A DNA stretch of 64,000 nucleotides. It comes from MWEI01 sp964600235. Its GTDB lineage: Bacteria > Desulfobacterota > Desulfomonilia > UBA1062. The notes under the pieces were generated by a model, which saw only the letters and a program-made list of their open reading frames with translations, did no database searches and was not told the DNA's origin. Where the stretch lies: the NCBI GenBank assembly GCA_964600235.1, contig CAZRIV010000002.1, positions 124,001 to 188,000 on the forward strand. The letters are read 5' to 3'. Both the position numbers and the translations under genes were made by a program. Position 1 is the stretch's first letter; every line of letters starts with the position of its first letter. Below, in pieces: positions 33,367 to 41,570 of this stretch.

Positions 33367-33408
33367 ATCCTCAAGGGGCATCCCGATGGAAGCCCGCCCC
33401 TTGAGGAT
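33367..33408. terminator. 13 bp inverted repeat between convergent genes
   Basis: ATCCTCAAGGGGC (33367-33379) pairs perfectly with GCCCCTTGAGGAT (33396-33408). It sits centrally between the convergent EamA and crotonase genes. No clear T run follows on either side, so a two-way terminator or mRNA end structure is likely. Confidence 0.6.
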
Positions 33409-33431
33409 TCAGCATCAGACCGTTCTCGAAG

Positions 33432-34190
33432 CTATTTCTTCACGAGGAACAGGCCCACGGAAAGAAGGGTCTGGTTCCGGTCCTCCACCTGCAGGGCATT
33501 TTCCAGGCCGCCCGCGTCGATATTGACGTTGATGGCCTCCTTGGTCAGTCTCAGGCCCATGAGGTTCTTGGTCATGAGCTTTTTTGCATATGCCATGGCA
33601 GTGTCAAAAAGCTCGGTGCGTTCCACGATCTTGCTGACCAGGCCAAGGGAAAGGGCCTCGGTCGCGGACATGAAATCGCCGGTGTACATGAATTCATAGG
33701 CGCGGCCGCATCCGATCATCCGGGGCAGGAAGTAGCTGCACGACATGTCCGCTCCGCCCAGGCCGATATTGATATAGGCCGCATTGAACCGGGCATCAGG
33801 CGTTATGACGCGGATATCCGAGGCCAGGGTAAAGCTGAATCCCTGGCCCGAGCATGCCCCGTGGGCGGCGCAGATGATGGGCTGGGGAGCCCGGCGCATG
33901 GCCAGGTTCAGGCGGGCCAGGCGCATCTGGAACCGGTAGAACTGGGGGATATCCATGGTCGGGGCAAGGGCGACGGTCTCCTTCATGTCAAGCCCGGCGC
34001 AGAAACCCTTCTCGCCGTTGCCCTTCAGGACGATGACCGAGGTGTCCAGGTCATAGAGGCGCTCGTTCCAGAAGCCTTCCAGTTCCTCGACCATCTTCAG
34101 GTTCACGGCATTGTAGGCGTTCGGACGGTTCAGGCTCAAGACTCCAATTCCCTTTTCAGGTGTTTCATAGGTGATGGTTTCATAGGACAT
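33432..34190 (-). CDS. Crotonase-fold protein lacking both hydratase glutamates
   Basis: 252-residue acyl-CoA-binding enzyme of the enoyl-CoA hydratase/isomerase superfamily. The oxyanion-hole segments are present (GFCAGLDMKE and HGACSGQGFS). The two catalytic Glu of hydratases are missing: Ser119 stands for the first and Tyr139 for the second. Asp148 in GLGGAD lies near the Asp used by dienoyl-CoA isomerases. Water addition is therefore unlikely; isomerase or another crotonase reaction is more probable. Ribosome site GGAGAG. The gene is single. Confidence 0.88.
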   Translation of the reverse strand: MSYETITYETPEKGIGVLSLNRPNAYNAVNLKMVEELEGFWNERLYDLDTSVIVLKGNGEKGFCAGLDMKETVALAPTMDIPQFYRFQMRLARLNLAMRRAPQPIICAAHGACSGQGFSFTLASDIRVITPDARFNAAYINIGLGGADMSCSYFLPRMIGCGRAYEFMYTGDFMSATEALSLGLVSKIVERTELFDTAMAYAKKLMTKNLMGLRLTKEAINVNIDAGGLENALQVEDRNQTLLSVGLFLVKK

Positions 34191-34324
34191 CGCTTCACTC
34201 TCCTTTCCATATTCGAGAATAATCCAGGCGGGTTTGGGGCGGCCTCTTCAGACATGCCGTCCTTATGGTTCAGACTCTAAATAAGTTGCATGTCGGTGTC
34301 AACGGGTATTACTCATGGACAAAA

Positions 34325-34521
34325 GAACCGTGTCAGTATCAGATTGTGCGTTTGAATGTGTACACATGTACCTGATACACTTTTAAGGGTGCGTTGGCAT
34401 ATGGTTCGTGCCAGGTAAGATTGTTTTTATATAAGTCCTTTCAAGGCAGTGATCTCGCCGCTTCCGATGATTGCCTGTTATGCCGGCTGCTTGAAGCGGC
34501 GAGATCACTGCCTTGAAAGGA
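34325..34521 (-). repeat. Dispersed intergenic repeat, copy C, with perfect 29 bp hairpin
   Basis: Read on the minus strand, a hairpin of two perfect 29 bp arms (34436-34464 and 34493-34521) around a 28-nt loop is followed by the conserved tail 34325-34435. The tail shares with copy D long near-identical stretches (AACAATCTTACCTGGCACGA, CCATATGCCAACGCAC) and with copies A and B the end TTCAAACGCACAATC. It occupies much of the gene-free region 34191-34659; the other bases hold only the htpG promoter. Confidence 0.85.
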
Positions 34522-34580
34522 TCAATTTTACCCCAGGATACGTACAATTCACGTCAATAACGGCACATGTCATTCCTCTC

Positions 34581-34610
34581 CTTGATTTTTCAGCCGGGAG
34601 AACCTATGTA
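34581..34610 (+). promoter_or_regulatory. Heat-shock-like promoter of htpG
   Basis: CTTGATTT (34581-34588), 14 nt, CCTATGTA (34603-34610), 49 nt before htpG. It matches the hsp20-lon promoter in both halves (CTTGAYTT and CCTATRWA). Use by a sigma-32 homolog is inferred from this match and from the class of the genes. Confidence 0.6.
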
Positions 34611-34659
34611 ATCCAATGATATCCGACATAATTCACAGCTGATTACATGGAGAGGTGAC

Positions 34660-36624
34660 ATGGAGCACAAGAAAGAGACGCACCAGTTCAAGGCAGAGGT
34701 ACAAAAGGTCTTAAAACTCATCGTCAACTCGCTGTATTCGCACCCGGAGATCTTCCTGCGGGAGCTCATCTCGAACGCCTCGGACGCCATCGACAAGATC
34801 AGGTTCCGCTCCCAGACCGAGTCCGGCATCTTGGGCAAGGACACTGAATTCAAGATCAGGATCGTCCCGGACCTCAAGGCCCGGACCATTACCATCGAGG
34901 ACAACGGGATCGGCATGACACACGACGAGGTGGTGGAGAACATCGGCACCATTGCCCAGAGCGGAACCAAGGCATTCCTGGAGGCCATCGAAACCATGAA
35001 GAAGGGCTCCAGCATTGCGCCCGAGCTCATCGGACAGTTCGGCGTGGGTTTCTACAGTTCCTTCATCGTGGCCGAGAAGGTAACCCTCGTCACAAAAGCC
35101 GCAGGTTCAAAGACGGCCACCAGGTGGGAGTCCACGGGTGACGGCTCCTACACCATCGAGGAGACCACCAAGAAGGGCAGGGGAACTACGGTCACCATCA
35201 AGCTCAAGGATCGCGGCGATGGCGAGCCGGACTATACGGACGAATGGACCATCTGGGACGTGGTGAAACGCCATTCAGACTTTGTGAACTACCCCATCGT
35301 CATGGACGTGGAGCGTGACGAGCCCATCCCCGAAGCCGAGCTCCTCAAGGACAGCGAGGGCAAACCCATTGGAGAAACCACCAGGAAGGTCAAGCGTGAA
35401 GAGACGCTCAACTCCATGAAGGCCATCTGGGCCAGGAGCAAATCGGAAGTCACGGACGACGAGTATGCCGAGTTCTACAAGCACATCAGCCACGACTGGA
35501 ACGAGCCTCTGGAACGCCTTCACATCCACTTCGAAGGCACCACCGAATACAATGCCCTGCTGTACATCCCCTCGAAGGTCCCCTTTGACTTCGCCATGCG
35601 CGAGCGTAAGCACGGGATACACCTCTACTGCAAACGCGTGTTCATCATGGACGACTGCAAGGAGCTCATGCCCGAATACTTCAGCTTCATCGCCGGGGTG
35701 GTGGATGCGCCGGATCTGAACCTCAACATCAGCCGCGAGATACTCCAGCAGGACAGCCTGGTGAGGAACATCCGCAAGAACCTCATCAAGAGGCTCTTCG
35801 ACCTTTTAGAGGGCATGGACCAGGACAAGTACGGCCGGTTCTATGCCGAATTCGGACCGATCCTCAAGATCGGCATTCCCACCGACCACGAAAACCGCGA
35901 CAGGATCACCAAGCTCCTGCGTTACCAGACCACGAACTCCGACGGCAACTTCATCTCGCTTCCAGACTATACGGCGCGCATGCAGCCGGACCAGGATGCG
36001 ATCTACTACATAACGGGCGAGAATGCCTCCACCCTGCTCAACAGCCCCCACCTGGAGCGCCTCAAGGAAAAGGGGATCGAGGTGGTGCTCATGACCGACC
36101 CCATAGACGAATTCGTGGTGCAGGTCTTAAGGGCCTTTGAGGGCAAGAAATTCTTAAGCGCGGAAAAGGGCGACCTCAGCCTCGTATCTGTGGATGAGAA
36201 GAAGAAACACGAGTACGGCGGCTTCTTCGAGTTCATAAAGGAGGAGCTGAAGGACTCCGTCAAGGACGTGAAGGCGTCCACGCACCTCAAGGATTCGCTC
36301 GCCTGTCTCTCCGGCGAGACCTATGACATGAGCCCCTATCTGGAAAAGATCATGAAGGCCTCCGGGCAGAAGACCGAGCCTGCCAAGAGGATCCTCGAGC
36401 TCAACATCGACCACCCGGCCGTGTCCAACATCAAGTTCCTGTTCGACAAGGACTCCAGGGACCCGCTCCTGAAGGACTATGCCCGCGTCCTGCTCGACCT
36501 GGCGCTCATAGCCGAAGGCGCCAAGGTGGATGACCCGGCGCGGTTTTCCAGGATCATCGGAACCATCATGGCCGAGGCCATCACCGTGGAGGAGCTCATC
36601 GCAAAGGATGCCATCGAGGTCTGA
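34660..36624 (+). CDS. htpG: Chaperone HtpG (bacterial Hsp90)
   Basis: Cytoplasmic ATP-driven chaperone of 654 residues. The GHKL ATP site is complete: Glu35 and Asn39 in LRELISNASDA, DNGIGM starting at Asp81, and GQFGVGFYS further on. The middle domain has the catalytic-loop Arg region (NLNISREILQQD), and the C-terminal dimer domain follows. Length and order are normal. It is a single gene behind a heat-shock-like promoter, consistent with the hsp20-lon unit. Confidence 0.98.
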   Translation: MEHKKETHQFKAEVQKVLKLIVNSLYSHPEIFLRELISNASDAIDKIRFRSQTESGILGKDTEFKIRIVPDLKARTITIEDNGIGMTHDEVVENIGTIAQSGTKAFLEAIETMKKGSSIAPELIGQFGVGFYSSFIVAEKVTLVTKAAGSKTATRWESTGDGSYTIEETTKKGRGTTVTIKLKDRGDGEPDYTDEWTIWDVVKRHSDFVNYPIVMDVERDEPIPEAELLKDSEGKPIGETTRKVKREETLNSMKAIWARSKSEVTDDEYAEFYKHISHDWNEPLERLHIHFEGTTEYNALLYIPSKVPFDFAMRERKHGIHLYCKRVFIMDDCKELMPEYFSFIAGVVDAPDLNLNISREILQQDSLVRNIRKNLIKRLFDLLEGMDQDKYGRFYAEFGPILKIGIPTDHENRDRITKLLRYQTTNSDGNFISLPDYTARMQPDQDAIYYITGENASTLLNSPHLERLKEKGIEVVLMTDPIDEFVVQVLRAFEGKKFLSAEKGDLSLVSVDEKKKHEYGGFFEFIKEELKDSVKDVKASTHLKDSLACLSGETYDMSPYLEKIMKASGQKTEPAKRILELNIDHPAVSNIKFLFDKDSRDPLLKDYARVLLDLALIAEGAKVDDPARFSRIIGTIMAEAITVEELIAKDAIEV

Positions 36625-36702
36625 GAAGGGAGACATGGCCTTGGCCATGATAAGAACGCTGCCGGGACCATTTTCATCTTCTTGCCCCAGTCCCTCAGTG
36701 CA

Positions 36703-37059
36703 CTATTTCAGCAGGCCTTCCTTAATGGCCTCCAGGTTCTTTCTCGGCTCTTCCATGGGCAGAATCGCGAGCAGGCCGTCCAGCTTTTCGCAGGAATAAC
36801 CGCTGCAGGTTCCGCAGGATTTGAGCCCCTTGTCCCGCGCGCACAGGCGGACCTCGCAGGTGCGGCAGTGGCCGAAGAGCCTTCCTTCGCCCTGGGAGCA
36901 CCCGTCGCAGTTGATGTCCGCCACGCTCATCTGCGTGCCGAACATCTTTGACCAGAATGCCGCCACCTTGGCCCTCCTGGCGTCGTCATTTGCCTGGGTG
37001 GCCCGGTAGGTAGGGCAGGCGCTGCAGTCGATCCCGCAATACGAAAGCATGTCGTTCAT
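36703..37059 (-). CDS. DUF3795 Cys-rich protein
   Basis: 118-residue cytoplasmic protein with the DUF3795 pattern: CGIDCSACPTYRA at the start, then INCDGC, GHCRTCEVRLCARDKGLKSCGTC and GYSCEKL. Twelve or more Cys in pairs suggest zinc or Fe-S binding. Good ribosome site GGAGA before the ATG. Function is not known for the family. It stands alone downstream of (and convergent with) htpG. Confidence 0.87.
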   Translation of the reverse strand: MNDMLSYCGIDCSACPTYRATQANDDARRAKVAAFWSKMFGTQMSVADINCDGCSQGEGRLFGHCRTCEVRLCARDKGLKSCGTCSGYSCEKLDGLLAILPMEEPRKNLEAIKEGLLK

Positions 37060-37164
37060 GGTTATTCTCCTTTTTTATGAAAAGCATTTGTTTCCCGTCG
37101 CGCGCAGGGGTATCCCCTGTATGCGTTCAACGTATTTGGCCTTATCATAAGTGCCCTTGTGATC

Positions 37165-38103
37165 TCAGTGGAGGTCCATGAGCCCCTTGAACTGGTCCGT
37201 GGCTATGGCCCTCCTGATCCAGGAGACCATGTCCGGGCCCTGGGCAAAGGGCAGCTCCCGGTAGAGGCCCACCACCTCTTTATCGTAGAGTTCATGAAGT
37301 TCCCTGGTGCGTCCCTGAACGACCTGGGCGATGCGCATGAAAGGGGCAGGCCGTTCTTTATCCGTCTTCCCGATAAGGTCGAGCCTTTTCATGGGCTCCA
37401 CCCATCTGCTGCACCTGCAGGGGTTTTTATCGTTCACGAGGCTGCATTTGCTGGTGAAGAAATTCCCTAACTTGCTGCGGGACCTGGAGAGGATCTTCCG
37501 GAAATTAACACGGGACATCTCGAGGATCTCGGCCCCCACGGCGTCGTTCACCCCGAAGATGGCACCGAGGATGAAGACCAGGCGCTGCCGCTTGTCCAGG
37601 CACAGCAGCATGCCCGCCAGGCAGGTGTTCCTCGCCTCCCTGGAAAGCGCAGTGTTCTCCGGAGTGTTCTCCGCCTTCTTGTCCGGGATGCTTTCCACGT
37701 ACTCATGGTATGCCTCTTCATTGATTAGGGAGGAAAAGACTTCTTCCTTCTTGCAGCGTCGCTGAGACAGTATGTGGTTGGCAACGATCCGGTAGAGCCA
37801 GGTCCTGAACGCAGCCTTGTTTGGGTCATAGGTGGCAAGCGCAGTGATCATCTTGATGAGGATCTCCTGCGTGATATCTTCGGATGCGGTCACATCGCAG
37901 GTCATACCGAGCGCGATGTTGTAGATCCAGGCCTGGTGCCTCAGTATCAGGTTCTCCAGGTCGGCGCCGCTGCCTGTCAGTGCCCGCTCGATGAGGTCCT
38001 GATCTTCGGCTATCCCGATCTGCCTCTCCATGAAGGGGTTGTACACGTCATCCTCCCGGCAAACGTTTCTGTAATACCCTGCGATGGCCCTTTCTCCGAG
38101 CAT
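37165..38103 (-). CDS. Sigma-70 family (ECF-like) sigma factor with Cys-containing C-terminal extension
   Basis: About 312 residues. Region 2 is visible as LENLILRHQAWIYNIALG, ASEDITQEILIK and FRTWLYRIVANHIL; region 4 as CLDKRQRLVFILGAIFGV followed by EILEMSRVNFRKILSRSRSKL. After region 4 a further 100 residues begin with KCSLVNDKNPCRCSRWVEPM, a short Cys cluster that could bind metal or sense redox state. The start is unclear: ATG 38103 is listed, TTG 38124 or ATG 38031 are also possible, and none has a clear ribosome site. No anti-sigma gene is adjacent. Confidence 0.85.
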   Translation of the reverse strand: MLGERAIAGYYRNVCREDDVYNPFMERQIGIAEDQDLIERALTGSGADLENLILRHQAWIYNIALGMTCDVTASEDITQEILIKMITALATYDPNKAAFRTWLYRIVANHILSQRRCKKEEVFSSLINEEAYHEYVESIPDKKAENTPENTALSREARNTCLAGMLLCLDKRQRLVFILGAIFGVNDAVGAEILEMSRVNFRKILSRSRSKLGNFFTSKCSLVNDKNPCRCSRWVEPMKRLDLIGKTDKERPAPFMRIAQVVQGRTRELHELYDKEVVGLYRELPFAQGPDMVSWIRRAIATDQFKGLMDLH

Positions 38104-38208
38104 ATACCGCTCGACCACCGGCAAAAAGGAAAACCCATGTGTGAGTTATCCCTTGTGTACCCTTATACGCATGAGTTCATGAAGTGTGACACCATGGCAG
38201 AAATAATT

Positions 38209-38610
38209 TTATTCCTTTGTGTATTTAAGTATCTCAGTAACCAGCTCATGCCGGTCGAAGTAGACCTCATTGCGCCGGATCTTTCCCTGGTCATTGAACT
38301 GCACGAGGCAGACACCGATGCATTCGATCACCTTGGGACCCACCGGGATGCTGGCGTGCCACTTGTTCAGGAAACCGTCCTCCATGGGGAAGGGCTCGAT
38401 CTGCGTCCAAACCCATTCCGGATTGGCTGCCAGGAGCCTGCGGAGGTACTTCAGCAGGGCATCCTTGCCCTTGAGCCCCTGGGGAACGGACCCGTCGAGG
38501 TACACCACGTCATCACTATAGAAGTCGGCGAGCCTTTCCGGGTTGTTCCCTGTCCAGGCGGGCAGCCACTGTGATGCGAATTCCCTGGCCTTTTCCTTTG
38601 TCATCATCAT
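38209..38610 (-). CDS. SnoaL-like/NTF2-fold protein
   Basis: 133-residue cytoplasmic protein of the SnoaL/NTF2-like cone fold: an N-terminal helix (REFASQWLPAWTGNNPERLADFYSD), the DDVVYLDGS strand, and later strands (VWTQIEPFPMEDGF, NKWHASIPVG, VCLVQFNDQGKI) in the usual order. Such proteins are small enzymes or ligand binders. Ribosome site GGAGGAT. It follows the TIGR04076-like gene by 39 nt and may be in the MarR operon. Confidence 0.75.
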   Translation of the reverse strand: MMMTKEKAREFASQWLPAWTGNNPERLADFYSDDVVYLDGSVPQGLKGKDALLKYLRRLLAANPEWVWTQIEPFPMEDGFLNKWHASIPVGPKVIECIGVCLVQFNDQGKIRRNEVYFDRHELVTEILKYTKE

Positions 38611-38649
38611 GCGATAATCCTCCCAATGATCCTTTCAGTATACAAAAGA

Positions 38650-39081
38650 TCAACCTTTCCTGCGGTCTTCCACCCTGATCTCCATGACGATGTGGCCCCA
38701 TCCGCCGCAGCGTATCCCCGTGTCAAAGCAGCCGGTCCTCTTGAAACGCATCCCGTTGGGGTCGACGCCGGCGTAGATGAGCTCGTTCGCCGCGTGGATC
38801 AGCGGCAGGACCGGGCTCAGGGCGAAGCAGCAGATTTTCTTGGGGTTGAGCGAGGTAAGCAGGTTGCCGGCACCGTCGAAGATGAAACGGTCACCCGCCT
38901 TGTGCCCGGAGTTGCACCCGGATGCCTCCTTGACCTCCACGATGATGGTCTTGCCCAGGAGTTCGGGCGCCTTTGACATGACATCCGTATTCCTGGGATT
39001 TTCCATGAACAGCGCCATTTCCTCGTCCGTGTAGCCCAGGTGGGCCTGGATCATGTTCCGTGTCCCTTCGTCCATGTTCAT
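38650..39081 (-). CDS. TIGR04076-like small protein under MarR control
   Basis: 143-residue protein. The segment IIVEVKEASGCNSGHKAGDRF followed by NPKKICCFALSPVLPLIHA fits the TIGR04076 family of unknown function, seen in anaerobes. Five to seven Cys, one at GCNSGH and a pair ICC, and the final RCGGWGHIVMEIRVE strand are notable. AGGAGG precedes the ATG, and a palindrome GTTTGATGTCAAAC lies 15 nt upstream of the start, almost the same as the palindrome before marR. So this gene is the probable target of the MarR regulator. Confidence 0.65.
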   Translation of the reverse strand: MNMDEGTRNMIQAHLGYTDEEMALFMENPRNTDVMSKAPELLGKTIIVEVKEASGCNSGHKAGDRFIFDGAGNLLTSLNPKKICCFALSPVLPLIHAANELIYAGVDPNGMRFKRTGCFDTGIRCGGWGHIVMEIRVEDRRKG

Positions 39082-39095
39082 AAAGCCTCCTAATG

Positions 39096-39109
39096 GTTTG
39101 ATGTCAAAC
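39096..39109. promoter_or_regulatory. MarR operator candidate, site 2
   Basis: GTTTGATGTCAAAC, one base different from the perfect palindrome 39562-39575. It lies in the 45-nt gap between marR and the TIGR04076-like gene. Confidence 0.65.
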
Positions 39110-39126
39110 TACATGCCTAAATTTTT

Positions 39127-39549
39127 TTAGAAGTTGTCGTGGATCTTTGTGAGGAGTTTCATGAGGGTAAGCTTTTCCTCCTCGGTCAACCCCTTGTATG
39201 CCGTGCGCCTCAGGCTCTCGGATACCTCCCAGAAATCCTTCTGCAGCGCCATGCCTTTGGCCGTCAGGGAGATGATGCTGCTGCGCAGATCCGATTCGTG
39301 GGCTTTTCTCTGGACATAGTCGCAGTCGATGAGCTTGGCCACCAGGGCCGTGACGGTGGATTTGTCCCTGTTGATGATCTCGGCGAGCCTCTTCATGGGC
39401 AGCTCGCCGTAGGTGAAGAGCGCCCAGAGGATGTCTCCGTGGGAGGGGGCGATACCCTTGACATGCCTGCGTGCAAGCTCCTTGGTGAGGAAGGCGTTGG
39501 CCTTGTCCCGGATCTTGCCGATCTGGAGGATAATGAGCTCGGGATTCAT
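39127..39549 (-). CDS. MarR family transcriptional regulator
   Basis: 140-residue winged-helix regulator. The DNA-binding part is GDILWALFTYGELPMKRLAEII followed by NRDKSTVTALVAKLIDCDYVQR and the wing RKAHESDLRSSIISLTAKG. The ATG at 39549 is preferred; the earlier ATG at 39573 lies inside the palindromic operator. It probably represses itself and the TIGR04076-like gene, since nearly identical palindromes precede both. The ligand is unknown. Confidence 0.92.
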   Translation of the reverse strand: MNPELIILQIGKIRDKANAFLTKELARRHVKGIAPSHGDILWALFTYGELPMKRLAEIINRDKSTVTALVAKLIDCDYVQRKAHESDLRSSIISLTAKGMALQKDFWEVSESLRRTAYKGLTEEEKLTLMKLLTKIHDNF

Positions 39550-39561
39550 GGATGCAGTATA

Positions 39562-39575
39562 GTTTGATATCAAAC
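39562..39575. promoter_or_regulatory. MarR operator candidate, site 1
   Basis: GTTTGATATCAAAC is a perfect 14 bp palindrome 12 nt before the marR start. Its near copy precedes the next gene. Binding by the MarR protein is inferred from location and symmetry. Confidence 0.65.
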
Positions 39576-39627
39576 AAAAGACAAGGGCTGTTATTTCCGC
39601 ACAATGAAGTGGTGATGGTTGACTTAT

Positions 39628-40545
39628 TTATTTATGGTGCTGCGTGAGCGTATCAATATCCAGGGGCGTGCCCTTATGCGGAGCCAGGGACAGGCTTATG
39701 GCCCCGCTCGGGCAATGGTTGGCGCAGAGGCCGCACCCCATGCACTTGCCCGTATCGATGATGTACGTTTCATCCTGCGCGACAATGGCATTAAACGGGC
39801 AGATCTTCGAACATGCCCCACACCCTACGCAGAGGTCTGCATTGATGGCAGGGCTGTAGCCTGAATGGGCGATGCGCGGGGTGCCCCGGAAGAACGACTT
39901 CATGCCCAGGCAGCAGCAGCCGCAGCAGTTGCATATGGTGTAGAACCGGTCGTGCATGGCATCCTTGAACCATGCGGTATGGATATGGCCCCGCTTGTCT
40001 TCTTCCTCTATGATCTTGAGTGCCTCCTCCACGCTGAGGCGCCGCGACTTTTTCGGGTGGTGTTCCAGGACAAACGACACAAACGGTTCGCCCATGACGA
40101 TGCACACGTCCCTGGGCTCGCAGGCGTCTTTCTTCTGGGCGCGGCACGGGCAGTCCATGGCCGCCAGGCTGGGCAGCGGGTCCTGAAGGATGATGCTCCT
40201 GGCCACGCCGTATGGGATGACATGCTCCAGTTCGGCCAGGTCGACGGGCTCGTCCACCCTGATCAGCCGCGTGGTGTCCTCCCTGGTCATGACCTTGCCG
40301 TGATAGGTCTCGCCCTGCTCTGCGCGGCCGAAGAGGCGGATCATCCACTTCCAGGTAGCAGGCCTCAGATAGACGGCAGGCCTGGCGCCATAGAAGTACC
40401 CCTCGACCTTTTTCAGGAATGGCATGTCGGACAGGCGCCAGAAATCGCGGGTGGACCTCCTTGGCAGAAGCCCCCCTTCCAGCCTGATCCAGATAAGGAT
40501 CAGCGGGGCAAGGACCAGGAGCATGAGAAGAGAACGTATCTGCAT
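39628..40545 (-). CDS. Membrane-anchored Cys-cluster polyferredoxin
   Basis: 305-residue protein. One N-terminal helix (residues 4-20) anchors it. Then come Cys132-x-Cys134 with Cys142 and Cys148, a dense cluster CxCCxCCC (Cys205, 207, 208, 210, 211, 212), and two 4Fe-4S ferredoxin motifs (Cys239/242/245/249 and Cys268/271/274/278). The same order of motifs is found in the protein at 51274-52593, which has a DNA-binding-like N terminus instead of the helix. It should carry three or more Fe-S clusters and act in electron transfer at the membrane. No partner oxidoreductase gene is adjacent. I recognise no named family. Confidence 0.8.
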   Translation of the reverse strand: MQIRSLLMLLVLAPLILIWIRLEGGLLPRRSTRDFWRLSDMPFLKKVEGYFYGARPAVYLRPATWKWMIRLFGRAEQGETYHGKVMTREDTTRLIRVDEPVDLAELEHVIPYGVARSIILQDPLPSLAAMDCPCRAQKKDACEPRDVCIVMGEPFVSFVLEHHPKKSRRLSVEEALKIIEEEDKRGHIHTAWFKDAMHDRFYTICNCCGCCCLGMKSFFRGTPRIAHSGYSPAINADLCVGCGACSKICPFNAIVAQDETYIIDTGKCMGCGLCANHCPSGAISLSLAPHKGTPLDIDTLTQHHK

Positions 40546-40627
40546 TGATGTATGCCTAACGTCTTTGTCCCATCACAGGCAAGAAGATTCTTGCAGAGGG
40601 AGGTCGTTTACGGTTCGAATCAGGCCG

Positions 40628-41407
40628 TCACAGGGGATCGGCCAGAAGGATGACCCCGTCGACAGACGTGGCCAGGCAGGTCTGGGGCCCGATGCTCATG
40701 CATGTCAGTGTGGGGTCCTTTATCCCTGAAAAGGTATGGTAATCGGTGTCAAGTGCCACAGGTTGGCCTGTTTCCATGGCGCCCGGCCACATGACCACGG
40801 AAAACGGACTCAAGGGCTTAAGATGGTCGGCCAGCGAGGTATGTACATCGCGTTCCCAGCAGATATTCTTGTATACATGGGAATTGCCGACGACAACCAG
40901 CCCCTTGGACCCGGGATGGAGCGCCAGGTAGTCGGAGACACGCGAGGCCATCCACTGATCCCTTGTCATTGGGGCATTACCGTCATGGTCAATGGCTATG
41001 ATCTCCAGGCCCAGGATTTGCGCCCTGACGATGATCCTGTAATAGTCCTGAGAGCCTATGATCTCATGTATCTTGATTTCATGGGCCGGAGTCAGGCCCT
41101 TCCTGAAGCGGTCGATGACACCCTGCTGGCTCGAGGGTATCTCCACGAAAAGGGTTGTTATCCCTCCTTCTTTGGCAAGCCCGGGCAGGAGATCAAGGAT
41201 CAGGTCATTGGCCTGTTTGTTCTCGTGCCTCGTACCGAGCAGGATGAGCCTGTGCGAAGCAGCCTTTTGAGCAAGGTACGATGCAGGGTTCCTGCCTTTG
41301 CTTGAGGCCTGTTCACGCAATTCCGGCCGCAGTTTGGCGCCCATGGCCAGGAGCAGGGCGATGCAAGCAATCAGGCATATGATGCGCATTCTCAGGTCCG
41401 TTATCAT
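40628..41407 (-). CDS. TraB/ChaN/TIKI-fold protein, exported or membrane-anchored
   Basis: 259-residue protein with a hydrophobic N terminus (residues 9-23) that is a signal or anchor. The motif RLILLGTRHENKQ with a later LFVEIPSS and GLVVVGNSHVYK matches the TIKI/TraB/ChaN/EreA superfamily, whose paired G-x-x-H segments bind metal or heme. Members include proteases, esterases and heme-binding lipoproteins. Start 41407 or 41389; neither has a strong ribosome site. The specific role is open. Confidence 0.62.
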   Translation of the reverse strand: MITDLRMRIICLIACIALLLAMGAKLRPELREQASSKGRNPASYLAQKAASHRLILLGTRHENKQANDLILDLLPGLAKEGGITTLFVEIPSSQQGVIDRFRKGLTPAHEIKIHEIIGSQDYYRIIVRAQILGLEIIAIDHDGNAPMTRDQWMASRVSDYLALHPGSKGLVVVGNSHVYKNICWERDVHTSLADHLKPLSPFSVVMWPGAMETGQPVALDTDYHTFSGIKDPTLTCMSIGPQTCLATSVDGVILLADPL

Positions 41408-41570
41408 CGTAACCTTTAATATCGGCCCATGAAGGGAAAGTAAAGAGGTGCCATACTATTAATCAATAATAACAATGAAGTACCAATAATATAATTGGAG
41501 GCCTTGACTCCTGATTTGGCATCCCCTACTAGCGCTGCAGGTTTCAGAGCACATGAAAGGAGAAAAGGCC

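Noticed and set aside
34465..34492. Loop of the large hairpins as an integron attC site
   Set aside because: GTTATGC in the loop does not fit the GTTRRRY box, the arms are far longer and more perfect than attC stems, and no integrase is present.
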